Source: JBKHYG01 sp046565595
GTDB lineage: Bacteria > Actinomycetota > AC-67
Direction of reading: 5' to 3'
Length of the DNA: 5,093 bases
Assembly (NCBI GenBank): GCA_046565595.1
Contig: JBKHYG010000082.1
Span: forward strand, 1 to 5,093
Shown: positions 4,563 through 5,093 of the stretch, one piece after another
Layout: every line of letters begins with the position of its first letter
How positions within the stretch are numbered: the first letter of the stretch is position 1
Program-made: the position numbers and the translations under genes
Notes under the pieces: generated by a model
Seen by the model: the letters and a program-made list of their open reading frames with translations, nothing else
Database searches by the model: none
Told to the model about the DNA's origin: nothing

Positions 4563-5093
4563 CTAGCTGGGTAGTACCGGATCCAAGCGGAACACATTGC
4601 CCGCTAGGTCCATCGCCCAGATCTCTCCAGCGGCGTCTTCACCTAGAGCGGTGAGGCTCACGATCGGCACGCCGGTCTCGATCGGAACCGGGATCAGTTC
4701 GCCATCCAGGTCTCCGAGCGTCCATAGACGCGCCGAGCAGAAGTCGCCGAAGACATAGGTGCCTTGCAGGCCAGCGATCTTCTGGCCGCGATAGACGAAC
4801 CCGCCAGCAACGCTGCAACCGAAAGCATGCGAATACTCGAAGATCGGCGGAGTGTGGTTCTCTGGCTCGATTCCGCCCTGGTACGGGTGATTGCCCTCCA
4901 TCGCGTTCCAGCCATAGTTCTCGCCTCCGGTCGAAGACGCGGGCTGGAAGTCGATCTCCTCCCAAAGGTTCTGGCCAACATCTCCGATCCACATGTCACC
5001 AGTCTCACGGTCGAAGGACCATCCCCAAGGGTTGCGAAGCCCATAGGACCAGATCTCTTCGCGCGCACCCTCGACACCGACGAACGGGTTGTC
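4563..5093 (-). CDS. Glucose/sorbosone dehydrogenase (GSDH)-like PQQ protein, C-terminal part
   Basis: The last 176 residues are present; the frame is open to the window edge and the start is outside. The sequence fits the GSDH family (soluble PQQ sugar dehydrogenase/YliI/HHIP-like), six-bladed beta-propellers that oxidise aldose sugars or related alcohols, usually outside the cytoplasm. Counting from the first visible residue, EEIWSYGLRNPWGWSFDRET (12-31) is the family core; its R20-N21 pair corresponds to PQQ-contacting residues in the Acinetobacter enzyme. WIGDVGQNLWEEIDF (35-49) follows, then GGENYGWNAMEG (56-67), GGFVYRG (97-103), GTYVFGDFCSARLW (111-124) and the closing strand LGEDAAGEIWAM (150-161). 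The common RNPWR reads RNPWG here. Two cysteines (93 and 119) could form a disulfide, consistent with export, but the signal peptide region is not visible. Substrate and cofactor are unproven; some family members show no sugar oxidation. It seems unrelated in function to the genes that follow. Confidence 0.9.
   Translation of the reverse strand, partial: DNPFVGVEGAREEIWSYGLRNPWGWSFDRETGDMWIGDVGQNLWEEIDFQPASSTGGENYGWNAMEGNHPYQGGIEPENHTPPIFEYSHAFGCSVAGGFVYRGQKIAGLQGTYVFGDFCSARLWTLGDLDGELIPVPIETGVPIVSLTALGEDAAGEIWAMDLAGNVFRLDPVLPS

Noticed and set aside
3149..4654. 501-codon plus-strand open frame antisense to ruvC and yebC
   Set aside because: It spans two conserved minus-strand genes and their spacers, shows no recognisable family, and has no convincing ribosome binding site. 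It is best explained by codon bias on the opposite strand.
1..5093. Mobile element, defence island or other new gene system
   Set aside because: All genes belong to conserved core families except the partial GSDH protein. There is no transposase, integrase, tRNA, target duplication or shift in base composition that I can see.

Overview
The window looks like an ordinary, GC-rich bacterial chromosome segment, most likely from an actinobacterium (Actinomycetota). The evidence is the gene order yebC-ruvC-ruvA-ruvB-yajC-secD, the actinobacterial form of the SecD transmembrane motif (GIAADSFIVYFERVKDEV), a GTG start with a strong Shine-Dalgarno sequence on ruvC, and an actinobacterial-type LexA box. 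I cannot fix a class or genus. All seven genes are on the minus strand, so transcription runs from high to low coordinates.

Layout in transcription order: (1) 5093-4563, the C-terminal 176 residues of a glucose/sorbosone dehydrogenase-like (GSDH, PQQ-type beta-propeller) protein whose start lies outside the window. (2) 4562-4451, a 112-bp spacer with a GC-only 10-bp inverted repeat just after the dehydrogenase stop, an exact 24-bp direct repeat in two copies 35 bp apart, and a -10-like hexamer close to the yebC ATG. (3) 4450-3707, yebC, complete. (4) 3706-3634, a 73-bp spacer with a plausible housekeeping promoter, a near-consensus LexA/SOS operator and the ruvC ribosome binding site. (5) 3633-1524, ruvC, ruvA and ruvB, complete, linked by ATGA start/stop overlaps. 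(6) 1523-1481, a 43-bp spacer with a short terminator-like hairpin against the yajC start. (7) 1480-1169, yajC, then secD (1169 to the window edge, 389 codons visible, 3' end missing), joined by a TGATG overlap; secF probably follows outside the window.

The genes form two functional blocks. RuvA and RuvB form the branch-migration motor on Holliday junctions and RuvC cuts them; the operator in front of ruvC suggests the three are induced together by DNA damage. YajC and SecD belong to the SecDF-YajC accessory complex of the Sec translocase. YebC is a conserved protein often encoded beside ruvC.

I found no mobile element, CRISPR array, RNA gene or new multigene system. The points worth a second look are regulatory: the SOS promoter of ruvCAB, the repeat-bearing yebC upstream region with a possible leaderless start, the hairpin covering the yajC initiation region, and a long perfect inverted repeat inside secD.
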